Positions 9,701 to 19,172 of a stretch of 64,000 bases of DNA are shown here, piece after piece. The position numbers and the translations under genes were made by a program. The notes under the pieces are model-generated. The model was not told where the DNA came from. It saw only the letters and a program-made list of their open reading frames with translations, and searched no databases. Where the stretch lies: positions 52,096,501 to 52,160,500 of the forward strand of contig CP136891.1 of assembly GCA_034359265.1 (NCBI GenBank). The letters run 5' to 3'. The first letter of the stretch is position 1. Each line of letters opens with the position of its first letter. Origin of the DNA: Canna indica (taxonomy: Eukaryota; Streptophyta; Magnoliopsida; Zingiberales; Cannaceae).

Positions 9701-12682
9701 ATTACTTGCATTTATTTTTAAGTGCTGAAATATGATTAAAGACTAAAGTCATCAGGTATCATGCAATTAAATTAGAATTAGCATAGAGCTTGATTCTGCA
9801 TAGCAAACATACAAATAGTCAGATAAAAATTGCGGTGCAAGGATTCATGTCATCTAACTAAGAACTTGAAAATTGAAATTAAATGGAATAAAAAATGTTG
9901 TCTAAATAAGAAAAAAAATGCAATCCTGCGTTCTTCACTTCACTTTATTCTCACCTATAATTCTGTTGTTTCTAAAAGATAGAAGCTAAGTTATCTATAT
10001 ATTTACATAAGTACATAGTACCCATATACTAGCAAATTTTCTTAATGACAAATAACTAAACATAATAGAAAAAAAAAAAAAAAGCAAATATATAATAACC
10101 ATGGTTTATCAGGTGAAAGAAATTGTTTCTTTTTCAATAAAAGCAGCAAGCATCTAGAAGTTGCTACATTCACATTTGCTTTAATCAGTGCCAGTTCTAA
10201 TAAGTTAGAATCTAAATAATCTGGAATTTAGTACACATTATATATTTTATTTGGATCCTAAAGTCTGCTTCACATACTGATCCGCTAGGATCCATTAACC
10301 AAGCAGCCACTGGCATGAGACCACAAGTGGGCTCATGTTTAAGTTAGTATGTCATTTTATCTCCACAATTTTTAATTTCGAATTTTAGTTATTAATTTTT
10401 GCGAGACCATGTTATTTTTCCTACTTTATCTCTTTGTCATTGTTGCCTACTTTTCCTCCTAAATTTGTGAGAGACTCTCTTGTAATACCCTTTCGCCTCT
10501 TCTTTATAAAGGCCTAGGGAGTTTGAGAATAAAATGATCTACTTCTGTTCATTTCCTCACCAAAAACCCTATGTTTGCCTCTTATCTATGATTGCAGTCA
10601 TACCCTAAGTAGGGGGCAGTCAACTGGTCCCTTTTCCTGTCAGCCACAGCAGCAGCAATTCTCAGACGATGGCCTGATTTCAGCCCAGCATCAGGCCGGC
10701 TGCTGTTGAGTGCTGGCAGCCTGAGTTTTTCAGCCTGATCTAGCATTGATAGGTCTCAGTATTCAGCCCTGCATAAAGATGAACAGATCCCGACCTGCAA
10801 ACGAGCCCTAATCTTCCTCCTCTAGGGTTTGATTCGAGCAGAAATTTCAGCCTTCTTCCTATTTGGCTAGCACTCAAGTAAGAAGAATCCTCTTGGTGGA
10901 ACTCCCCAAGCTGAAGGGCATTGGTATCAGAGCATATATCCAACAAAATATTGAGATTGGAGAGCAGAACAAGATGGCCGAGCAAGTTTCAACAATCTCC
11001 ACACAAGACCTAGCCGCTCATGATGCAGATCTATCATCCAAGGTAGAGTCTCCTTGTATTGATGGCTGCCCAAGCCTTGGCACCCATGAGAAAAGAGCAC
11101 ATGGCAACAAAAAATGTCTCTGGTCCTTCCACAAGGATCAAGCAAATATGAGCATGGAAAGAATATCAAAGCATGAACACGACTCTTTTCTGGAGAAGTC
11201 CGAACAGACGTTTGATTCACTGACCTAATACTTGGATCCTGAATTTTGCTTCACTGACCTAGTGACATGAGTGTTAAGTGAAAACAAGGTTCTTCACAAA
11301 GCATACACTTGATTCTCCCAAGACAATTGGCAGGAACCCTTATCCAATCAATAACCAATCGTAAGGTCAACAGAGAAGACCCATAAATAACTTCATAATC
11401 CTGATCTTACAAACCATGTCTCTGATTTCTTGGAGACCACCATGTGCAGTATTCTTTTTATAAAAATTAATTATTTGAAATGAATAAATGATTGTTGTAC
11501 TTCACAGTCCATGCAATAAATATGTATATTCGGTAGGATGTTCAAATACTGCATTTTGCTCATGTCTTAAAAAAATATTACATTCACACAACATCCATAC
11601 ATTAAAACAGCTTGAATTATAACAAACGCCCAACAAAACTATTTTATGTTACACACAAATATCAAAATCTTCCAACGCTTTAAATCGTATAAACCAGTAC
11701 ATCCAACTCATGTAAAGATCATGGAGGCGGATTGCAGTAGAAGACATTAAAGAGGATGTAGTGAAGCATGCCATTCTGTGATAAACTATTCCAAGTTCAC
11801 TCCAAACTATGTGGTGCATTGGCATGATATGAGACTGTAGATTGCTAAAGTCTAGCGGTCGTAGGGGTGGTCTGCAGCACCTAAACCTTGGTCGAACAGA
11901 AACATCATTGATGAGGACTTCCACCATTCAACTACCCGAGGACCAACATGTATTGAGGCTGACATGCAAGGTTTCTCTTCTGAGATTTAAAAATAAAAAA
12001 ATGAAGCCAATATTTTTTTCATTGCTTTCAAACATGAAAAAAATCCCACAAAACCTATGCGTGCAATCAGAACATATTATTACTCAGAAGATAAATTCAG
12101 ATCATCACCTTCTGAAACTGTGGCACTCTAATGGGCGGCCGTAACTTTTATGAGGGAATTGCAACCATGAATTGTTCAGAGCAAGTCTATTTTCACATTA
12201 TCTGCAAAATTATTCATCACATGCAGAGATCTAAACCAGATATATACACATTCCTTGATCAATCCTGACATATATGAGCTGGACAAGTGTTAACCATCTC
12301 ACATGATCTTACCCTCTGGAGCTACGATACTGAATTCAATGCAACATAAATCGTCCACCATTGATAAAGCACACGAAATCGCAACTTTCTATAACAAATA
12401 GATAAAGTGAACGACGAACAAAGAAAATCGAAGTCCAAATCGCATCACGATAAGAAATGCGAGGGAAAGACGGAACGAGTAGAGGTTCTCATTCGACGCA
12501 CCGTTTTGGAGGTAGGAGCCGTATTCGGTGGCGGAGAGGTGCATCTTGATGTCGTCAAGGGTCTCGCACTGGCATAGGTTATTGTAGTCGGCAGCGGTGA
12601 GGAGGCCCGACCGATAGCCGCGGACAATGGCCTCGAGGTACCCGCCATGGATGTTGAATGTTAGGGCCTCGAATCCGTACAT
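718..12682 (-). CDS. VHA-d: V-type proton ATPase subunit d (Vo sector), ten exons
   Basis: Subunit d caps the membrane Vo rotor of the vacuolar H+-ATPase and couples it to the central stalk. The enzyme acidifies vacuole and trans-Golgi lumens. Coding exons on the minus strand, all with GT-AG introns and compatible phases: 12502-12682, 8746-8866, 7731-7838, 7560-7662, 7346-7426, 7166-7251, 2245-2304, 2106-2154, 1448-1582, 718-849. They join into 351 codons, the usual plant length. The product starts [20 protein letters not shown], includes [20 protein letters not shown] and ends IHDSVVFIF before TGA. The ATG at 12680-12682 is chosen because it gives the conserved N-terminus; an upstream in-frame ATG at 12757 only adds non-conserved residues. 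No stop or frameshift was found, so the gene looks functional. Introns 6 (2305-7165) and 1 (8867-12501) are enlarged by transposons. Confidence 0.96.
2544..2575. repeat. Left subterminal repeats of the hAT element
   Basis: ATCGATATATCGT occurs twice as a direct repeat (2544-2556 and 2563-2575), about 50 bp inside the left end. Each copy contains the palindrome CGATATATCG. Subterminal repeats of this sort bind transposase in other hAT elements; that role is inferred here. Confidence 0.7.
2855..5440 (-). pseudogene. hAT transposase, nearly complete but frame-broken
   Basis: The transposase would cut and paste the surrounding element. Reading on the minus strand from ATG 5440: a BED zinc finger (C-x2-C in [10 protein letters not shown], then RLEQHL and a final C), the catalytic and DUF659 region with [18 protein letters not shown] and [16 protein letters not shown], then [20 protein letters not shown], and after an intron the hAT dimerisation block with [10 protein letters not shown] (about 3430-3530). 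A last exon near 3336 leads to an acidic tail ending at 2857. Breaks seen are a 1-nt shift near 5400 before the finger, another near 5105 between finger and core, and an in-frame TGA at about 3040. Few lesions and a perfect target duplication suggest a fairly recent insertion. Activity in trans is unlikely unless the shifts are assembly errors. Confidence 0.88.
6032..6098 (+). other. tRNA-like Pol III promoter boxes near the right end of the hAT element
   Basis: TAGCCCAGCGG (6032-6042) fits the tRNA A box, and GGTTCGAATCC (6075-6085) is a perfect B box. A run of eight T at 6091-6098 would act as a Pol III terminator. The spacing between boxes suits an internal promoter. No full cloverleaf can be folded because the T stem is weak. 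It is best read as a degenerate tRNA-derived sequence or SINE head caught in the transposon. Confidence 0.5.
6154..6179. repeat. Perfect 26-bp palindrome in the hAT right end
   Basis: The 26 bases are identical to their own reverse complement, centred on TCTAGA. The site lies 66-91 bp from the right terminus of the element and probably belongs to its transposase-recognition region. Confidence 0.8.
6200..6234. repeat. Right-terminal hairpin of the hAT element
   Basis: Perfect 16-bp arms, ATCTCGTCGCTATCTC and its complement, surround a GTT loop. It ends 10 bp before the element boundary, so the right end can fold into a hairpin. Confidence 0.8.
6381..6839. mobile_element. Non-autonomous hAT MITE rich in GGGTC units, VHA-d intron 6
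   Basis: The 459-bp element is flanked by a perfect 8-bp duplication, ACTAAGTT, at 6373-6380 and 6840-6847. Its inverted termini are TAGGGGTGTTCACGGGT and TAGGGCTGTTCATGGGT read inward (15 of 17 match). The inside is two blocks of GGGTC/GACCC repeats around an AT-rich core, so most of it can fold back on itself. There is no coding capacity. Confidence 0.92.
8867..10335. other. VHA-d intron 1, 3' part, no gene seen
   Basis: This is AT-rich intronic sequence between exon 2 and the copia-like LTR. No open frame with a recognisable domain and no bounded repeat was found. The smaller introns 2, 8 and 9 are likewise AT-rich and empty of recognisable genes. Confidence 0.6.
10336..11228 (+). mobile_element. 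Copia-like LTR with primer-binding site and short leader, VHA-d intron 1
   Basis: A putative LTR runs from TGTTTAAGTTAG (10336) to GGCA (10920). It holds a TATA-like TTTATAAAGG near 10502, then a perfect initiator-Met primer site TGGTATCAGAGC at 10922-10933. A short open frame of about 84 codons starts at ATG 10974 and ends at 11228; it has no zinc knuckle or other gag signature. No second LTR was found, so this is a truncated element or a terminal-repeat-in-miniature relic. The start is the least certain boundary. It lies in sense opposite to VHA-d. Confidence 0.65.
10922..10933 (+). other. Primer-binding site for initiator tRNA-Met
   Basis: TGGTATCAGAGC is complementary to the 3' end of plant initiator tRNA-Met and directly follows the LTR end, as expected for minus-strand priming. 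Confidence 0.8.
11229..12501. other. VHA-d intron 1, 5' part, no gene recognised
   Basis: Intronic sequence between the copia-like remnant and exon 1. Short open frames on both strands (for example 11649-11927 minus) show no known domain. No bounded repeat was found. Confidence 0.55.
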
Positions 12683-13195
12683 GAAGCGCTCCCGACTCGA
12701 TGAACTCCGCTTCCAATTGATCGGATCTCGGACAGAGACGAGAAAGTGGGAGAACACGAATATGAAATCCCTAGAAATCAGAGAAAGAGAAGGACCGGCT
12801 ACTTAACTCGTGGCGTAAGTCGGGTCTGCTGCTAATGTTCCTTTTAAAACGGAAAAGAAGATACATGGATGCGAGTGCAACTTCTATGAACAAATTGCCC
12901 ATAAAAAATTCATGAACAATGGGATATAAATAAAAACAGAATGAACCTGAATTAAAAAATAATGAATATTCATTTCTTTTCAATTTATGTTCAGTCGCTT
13001 AAAATTTATATTCAATCATTCGTAGAAATTTATATGGGCAGACTACATATATAAGTTTTTTCCTATAAATGCTCACTTGATATCGTTTTACTAATTTATC
13101 CTAAATGATTATATTATACTAAAGAGAATAAAAGGTAAATTTTTTCTACAAAGAATGAAGTTTTTATAAATTCTAAATTTTGATGGTTATTGCTG
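12683..13195 (-). promoter_or_regulatory. 5' UTR and promoter region of VHA-d
   Basis: This is the sequence immediately upstream of the VHA-d ATG. The first 100 nt are GC-richer and probably 5' UTR; beyond that it becomes AT-rich. No TATA box could be assigned with confidence. The promoter is hemmed in by retroelement debris starting about 0.5 kb upstream. Confidence 0.45.
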
Positions 13196-13980
13196 TAAAT
13201 GTGAAATCTATGAACATGCTTGATTATGAACTCCTCAGGTCAAAGACTAGTCCAAAATTAATTTACTTATGCATGATTATGAACTTTTAAAATGCATGCT
13301 CATGAGTCTATTGATGATATATATGTCTATTTTCAAAATAGGATAATTACCTAAACATATAGTGAATTATGGACTTTATCTCATTTGTGACCAATTTTAA
13401 AATATTACCAAATTATATCCCGAACTTTGACATTTGTCTCAATTATATCCTCCCGTCAACTTTCCGTCGGCAGCACCATTAAGACAATGACATGACACTC
13501 CGACGTGGATTAAAATAATATTTTTTATTTAAAAAATATTAAAAATTTACTTTAATTTATATTAAATAATATTTGTTATTTTATATTAAAAATCACTCCG
13601 AGCCATGTCGAGAGTGAACATGGAGAGATTTTTTAATATAAAATATAAAATAATATTTTATATTATTTAATATAAATTGACCTAATTTTTAAATATTTTT
13701 TAAATAAAAAATATTATTTTAATCCACGTCAGAGTGACACGTCATCATCTTAACAGTGCTATTGACGGAGAGTTAACGGGAAGATGTAATTGAGACAAAT
13801 GTCAAAGTTTGGGATACAATTTGATAATATTTTAGAATTAGTCACAAATAAGACAAAGTGCATAGTTGATGATATATTTAGGTAATTATCCTTCAAAATA
13901 TTACTAATGATCTATCTAATCTTGAAATGGGCATAAGTGAAGAAGAGAAAATGAGAAAGCTTATTTGATCGCTCTGTGCC
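13196..13980 (+). pseudogene. Ty1/copia gag (UBN2-type) fragment, split by a MITE
   Basis: Before 13340 the plus strand gives DYELLK and MHAHESIDDIYVYFQN (one 1-nt shift between them). After the inserted MITE it resumes with NDLSNLEMGISEEEKMRKLI and a stop. This order matches copia gag of the UBN2 family (YELF..ESI..M..RF...V..L..LG..YSEEEKVRKILRSL). It is a decayed fragment with no LTR beside it. The downstream end abuts a Helitron helicase fragment on the other strand. Confidence 0.75.
13341..13891. mobile_element. Mutator-like foldback MITE, 551 bp
   Basis: A perfect 9-bp target duplication, TTCAAAATA, lies at 13332-13340 and 13892-13900, the length typical of Mutator elements. The termini GGATAATTACCTAAACATAT and its right-hand counterpart are nearly complementary, and the complementarity continues almost to the middle, so the whole element is one long imperfect palindrome. 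It interrupts a copia gag fragment. Its termini resemble those of the Pack-MULE at 56835-59208. Confidence 0.92.
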
Positions 13981-13983
13981 ACA

Positions 13984-14690
13984 AATAGCTCTATGCTGCA
14001 AGTAATTGAGATTGCTCATGTTGTTCAAAAATGATAGATAAATGACATTCGCAATTGCAGCAAGTGGATCACCAATTTCTTATATGAGCAAATTAATCAT
14101 CATGAATCTTTATGTTGACGTCCTCATCATTAGCATCATCATGGGTCCTATTTCCAATGCTTAATACCCAATTGGAGAGATCTTTCAGTTATTAAGCTTC
14201 ATACGGTGAATTTCTTGAGCGCAACCTCATGTCTTGTTAATGTTAGCATCTTACATAGTATCTTCACAAATAAGAAGAGTTAATGATAGCATGCATAATA
14301 TTTTGTCTTAACCCTTTGGGTACAACAGACATAATTTGTTTGAAATCACCCCCCTAAAAATATTAATTTTCCTTCAAAAGGTTGCTCAAAGCTTGATTAT
14401 ATCCTTGAAGGTTCGATCAATAGTTTCAAAATAATGCTTCTTCATCATTGGAGTTTCATCCTATATAATAAGTTTCACTTTTATTATCTAGTCAGCCAAG
14501 GAATAACCTTGATTCATATAATAGGTGGAGTCTTCATCAACATTTATGGGAATTATAAATCTTGAATGTGTCGTACTTCCATTTGGAATTAGCAAAGCGA
14601 CTATTTCACTCGAAGCAACTATTAAAATAATTTCACCTTTGGATCTCAGAGTTGCCAAAAGAGTTCTCTAAATTAATTTACTAGGTCAAT
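13984..14690 (-). pseudogene. Helitron PIF1-like helicase fragment
   Basis: Rolling-circle Helitrons carry a Rep-helicase protein. On the minus strand this stretch reads GEIILIVASSEIVALLIPNG, STTHSRFIIPINVDEDSTYY, then DETPMMKKHYFETIDRTFKD, which is the Walker B area (normally WDEAPM; the W codon is now a stop). In other frames follow FKQIMSVVPKG, DLSNWVLSIGN, GDPLAAIANVIY and NLNYLQHRAI, in the correct family order. Several stops and frameshifts show it is long dead. No Rep domain and no Helitron ends were found, so it is only a fragment. Confidence 0.85.
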
Positions 14691-14703
14691 TTAAAATTAT
14701 ATA

Positions 14704-15145
14704 GAAGTGCAAAAGAAGTCCTATAAGTTTTAAGTTTTTTGAATTTAAGTCCTATAAGTTTTATTTCGGTATTTTCAGTCCAATATATTTGCTACGAAGC
14801 ACAAATTTGGTTATATGCGTGACGGTCCGTTAACTCTCCATCCATGTGGATATAATGTTGTTCATACATGTTGACAAATTTGGTCCTATAAATTTTATTT
14901 CAAAATTTTCAATCCTATATATTTGCTCTATAGCATAGATTTGGTCATATCTGTGATGGTCTATTAATTCTTTGTCCATGAAAAATAAATGATGTTATGT
15001 CCAAGTTGACATAGTTAACAGACCATTACAAATAGGACCAAATATGTACTATCAAGCAAACATATAGGACTAAAAATATCAAAATAAAACATATAGGACT
15101 AAAGTCCAAAAACTCTAAAATTTATAGGACTTTGGTTGCACTTTC
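14704..15145. mobile_element. Palindromic MITE, probably Mutator-like
   Basis: The left end GAAGTGCAAAAGAAGTCCTA is complementary, with a few differences, to the right end ending ...GACTTTGGTTGCACTTTC. Complementarity extends inward through repeats of 'tcctataagttttatttc'. A clear target duplication was not found, so the exact ends and the superfamily are uncertain. Confidence 0.65.
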
Positions 15146-15157
15146 CCTCTAATAAAA

Positions 15158-16421
15158 GGGTTAATTACACTATATATCCCCAAGTTTGGGTCTTTTCCCA
15201 ATTCTATCCCAGGTTTTTATTTGTTTCAATAATATATTCAAACTTTAAATTTGTTTCAATTAAATCCCGCCGTGAATCAGATGTTAGATTCATCGTTAAC
15301 ATGCTGATGTGGCACTGCTAACGTGGTTCAGCAGCCCAGTCAGCACATCAAAATATATTTAAAATTTTAAAATATTTACCAAGTCAGCATGTAACTAAAT
15401 ATGGTCCCATCCCCCATAGATTTAATCGGTGGATCCTAAACCCTATTTTATACCCATCTGCTGATCTGCTGAACTCGACACCGACGCTAGTTTCCCCGCA
15501 ACCCGCCGGCCAAAAATGAATTCCACGTCTCTCGTCGATGTTAGTTGCACCGACTGTACTTGATCGCGTCTCTCGATCACCGACCGCAACCATCATCTCC
15601 ATTTGTGCTTCACCAGTCGAGTTTTTTTCTCAGAAACCTTTGCAAACTCAAGCGACGAGAAGAAAACTATTGTCTCCAAAGGCCGTGCGAGCTCACTTGG
15701 TAATGTTTTATTTTTGCAAATTATGTGATGATTTGAAAACCCTAGAGTTACCATGATTCCTAGGGTTTGTGCAATAGGTTATTTAGGGCAATCCATTCCA
15801 AGTTATTTTCTACTAATTTAAGTGTAAAATTTGTTACCTCGTGTGTGTAACCATTTGTGCAAGTGGTTATTTAGATATGATTTTTGAGTTGAAATGCATT
15901 ACCGGATATTATTATTATTTGTGTTATAGTCCAATTGGTACTTTTGAACTTTATGCCAAATGGTTCGACGATCGAATCAACGCCGGAAAACCATTTTACC
16001 TGATGCTGGAAAACCATTACCAGACACTGATTCATTAGTACCAGAATCAAAATTTGTTGATACTGATACTAATTCATTAGTATACTGAATTAGTATCAGA
16101 AAATACTATTATGGCATCTAAGTATGAGTTGCGGATACTGATATACTTCAGTATCAGTAATGATTATTGATATTGTTTCACATAATCAGTAATACTATCA
16201 AAATACTATTTCATCATAGTCTCATTACTATCAAAATACTATCAACACGGTATCATTGCAAACTATTTCATACGATATCATCAACACATTCCAAACTATT
16301 TCATACAACTGATACATACTGTTTCATACATACCATCAACCATCAACCAAACTATTTCATACATACCATCAGTTTCATACAATATCACCAAACTATTTCA
16401 TATATACCATCTGTTTCATAC
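15158..16421. other. Left TIR and non-coding part of the GRF MULE
   Basis: The first 330 bp are the terminal inverted repeat. A 72-codon plus-strand frame at 15538-15756 has no recognised domain. A hairpin with perfect 14-bp arms lies at 16063-16099. From 16140 to 16420, and again at 18759-18790, loose repeats of 'aactatttcatacataccatca' form the 3' flank of the minus-strand gene. Confidence 0.6.
16063..16099. repeat. 14-bp-arm hairpin inside the GRF MULE
   Basis: CTGATACTAATTCA at 16063-16076 is perfectly complementary to TGAATTAGTATCAG at 16086-16099, with a 9-nt loop. It lies downstream of the minus-strand GRF gene; its function is unknown. Confidence 0.8.
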
Positions 16422-18758
16422 TGTAAGACCTGAGGTTTCCTAATATAAAATTTATTTTTGGTGCAGTCCACTGGATCGGAGTTAGTCGAGTCGAGTTGCG
16501 AAATCGCCGCAAGTAGAAGGTATAATTTAAGCTTTATGAAATCTTATTAGTTAAATGTTCCTTCCTTTTTAAACATAAGATGCCTTAGTATGAGTCGAGT
16601 TCAAATCGTGTAGGTGGATTTAATCGGGGCTCGAATCAGACACGGACTGAGTCGAGTAAGGGCTTAAGTGAGGAAGGGCTTTTTAGTAAAAAAAAAACAA
16701 ATAAATATAAAACCCCTCACCCCAGCTGCCGTACGGCTCAAGAAGGAGCCACACGCAGCTCGAGGTGAAGGGACAGAAGAGGATTCCGAGTGGTGGCGTG
16801 AGAAATTGGTGTCGTTGCCAGAGATCAGAGTCGTCGTCGCCTTGATTGTCTTCCTTTTTGATCAAGGTGAGTGGTCGAACTTAATTTAGTAGGGTAGGCG
16901 TGTGGCCGACCGTTAGAGATGATGAAACATTGTTTTTCTCGCGTCGGATCTAGTGGATCTGAAGTTTCTCGAGGTTTATGGTTTTCTGATGCAAGTTGTA
17001 ATTGTGCGATGAATTTTTCCGCATCATTTTCTTAGTTTTAGGGGCCGACCAACTGAGGGAGAAAGGGGAAATGTCATGCCGAAATTTTCCCCAAATTCCT
17101 CGAGTGGCTTAAACCCCTTGGGTTGATCCCTTTTCATGTGTAGATAATTCGTGAAGTTAGATCTTACAATCTCATGATCAAATTGTCCTCCCTTTCCCCT
17201 TTAAGAAGGTTCGGCCGAACAAGTACCCTTGTTTAGAGATCGGCCTTGTGGAGAGGAGAGTAGATTTGATACAACGTGTTGATCTCATCTCCTGGAAATT
17301 ATGTTCGTCGATTGTAATTGTCGATTTAGCGATTGATGAATAGATTGTTGATGCTAGTAGATGAGATTTAAAATTGTAGGAGAATATCTTCTTGAATGCA
17401 CATATATGGCTAAGATTATGTATGGTATATGATTTGTAGAATTTTCTTCATCAAATTATTAATGCTAGTATTGAAACTACTATGATAGATTAATTGTTAC
17501 CTTGCGGGAATTTATTGAATAAATGCAAAATTTAATTATTTTACTGTTGCAATTATGCGGTTATTCATGGTAGTAGAGGTAGGTTAATTTCCTTATAACT
17601 TATGGGTTGTGACATGTATGTATTTGGACATTTCTACACTTATGACATGTAGTTCACACTTGAAATGTGGCATATGACGCTAGAGGACTATCAGCAAACT
17701 CTAGGGTACTTGTTATTTAGAGAAACTCGAATGTAGACAAGCTAGGTCTCACACCTAGGGAACAACCAACGAGCAATAGTTTGTGAATGGTAAGGCCCGG
17801 AGAAAAGGGCTGAGCACAGGTGAATGCCCAGGATTTTAAATAAGAAAACTTTAGGACACTTTGCTTGTGTGATGTGATTGGGATGGTCAGCCGAGAAGCA
17901 TGGATAGTCGGAAAGACTAATACTTGACTCGGTCAGTGATTTGGGTCTTGAGATTGCACCAGCGGGCCCACTAGGTGTTAGACCACAGTTGGGTGGGACT
18001 AGTTATCCCTAACTCGATAGGTGTCCGGAGACTAGTAGACCATCCTAGTCGACGGCCCAGTGTTTGCTCTGATTTACTTATGTGTTATGTAGGTCATGCG
18101 GCCAGAATACTTCTGTCATTGTGTGGTAAGGCTGGTTAGAGCCGAACCATTGGTTCATGAGCAGGCCCTAGTGGCCGGGTGCTATTTTGTTTAGTTGGGT
18201 TGTTATGGCTGGTTATATGACTGTATGGTCTATACAGGATGGCTCTTGGGATCAGTTGTCATATCAGGACTAGATTAGATTCCTAACTTTATGTTTTTCT
18301 GACTTATATACATGTGATTATCGGGGATTTAGGTGGAGGTTCGGAAGAACCGCTCACTGAGTCTCTTGTGGACTCTTGATTTATTTCTCTTGTTTTGCAG
18401 AGCCCGGCCAGTGAGGTGAGGCTTGGAGTCATGGTGCAGCTGGAGGGCAGACAGTGGCGTAGATCTCGTAGCAGCGTCCAGTAGTCGTTGTCATGATGTC
18501 TAGGATTATTTTTTTTACATACACTAGGAGTTGTTTATTTGAAAATATGTATTCAACTTTAACTCGAGCTGTTTTATTTTGTAGTTGATGTTTCGCAACT
18601 CTTTTTAAAATTGTGAACCTTCTTTAAAAATTAAATAAAAGTTGCATCGTTGTTCTTATTTACATGCTTCTGATTTCTTGTCACTCAGTGTATGTGGTAG
18701 GCTTCAGGGTAGGATATAGACCCTGACCGGTCACGCGACCCTAAGTTGGGGCGTGACA
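16422..18758 (+). mobile_element. Solo LTR of a Ty3-type element (group B), 2,337 bp
   Basis: The LTR runs from TGTAAGACC to GGGGCGTGACA and is flanked by a perfect 5-bp duplication, CATAC (16417-16421 and 18759-18763). It matches the 5' LTR of the element at 49431. A TATAAAA box is at 16706-16712, a strong splice-donor-like AAG-GTGAGT at 16864-16872, and a pyrimidine tract with TTTTGCAG ending at 18400. No internal retroviral genes remain, so recombination between the two LTRs removed them. Confidence 0.92.
16706..16712 (+). promoter_or_regulatory. LTR TATA box (group B)
   Basis: TATAAAA lies about 285 bp inside the LTR and 155 nt before the donor-like GTGAGT. It is the likely core promoter separating U3 from R. 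Confidence 0.55.
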
Positions 18759-19172
18759 CATACATACCATCGATTTCATATCGGTTTCATACATACCAAA
18801 CTGTCAAAAAAATATAAAGTACAACAACACTCATACACCATCAACCAAAGTGAACCAAGCAGCCATGGATACAACAATCCAAACACACACACAAAAATAC
18901 CAAATAAAGGTCTTTATTCTTTCATTTTGTGACTTCATAACTCTATATTTTTCCTCCATCTTCTTCTTTTCCTTTTCCAGTCCTGTTAATTTCTCTTCAT
19001 GCATTGCTAATTTCTTGACAAGAAGATTGTTCTTCTACTGAAGTAGCTTGACGTTATGTTCTAGATTTTCTTTCACCAAACCAAAATAATCAGGGTCATG
19101 CCAAAGGAAAAACCCGCAATCAACTTCCTTTTGGGATTTTTCTTTTTCAGTAGTTGACTTCCAATGCATGCA

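Noticed and set aside
10250..11262. Similar words 'ttggatcct..a...tgcttcac' at 10252 and 11233 as possible flanking repeats of the copia-like remnant
   Set aside because: The match is short and imperfect and does not coincide with the LTR start or a 5-bp duplication.
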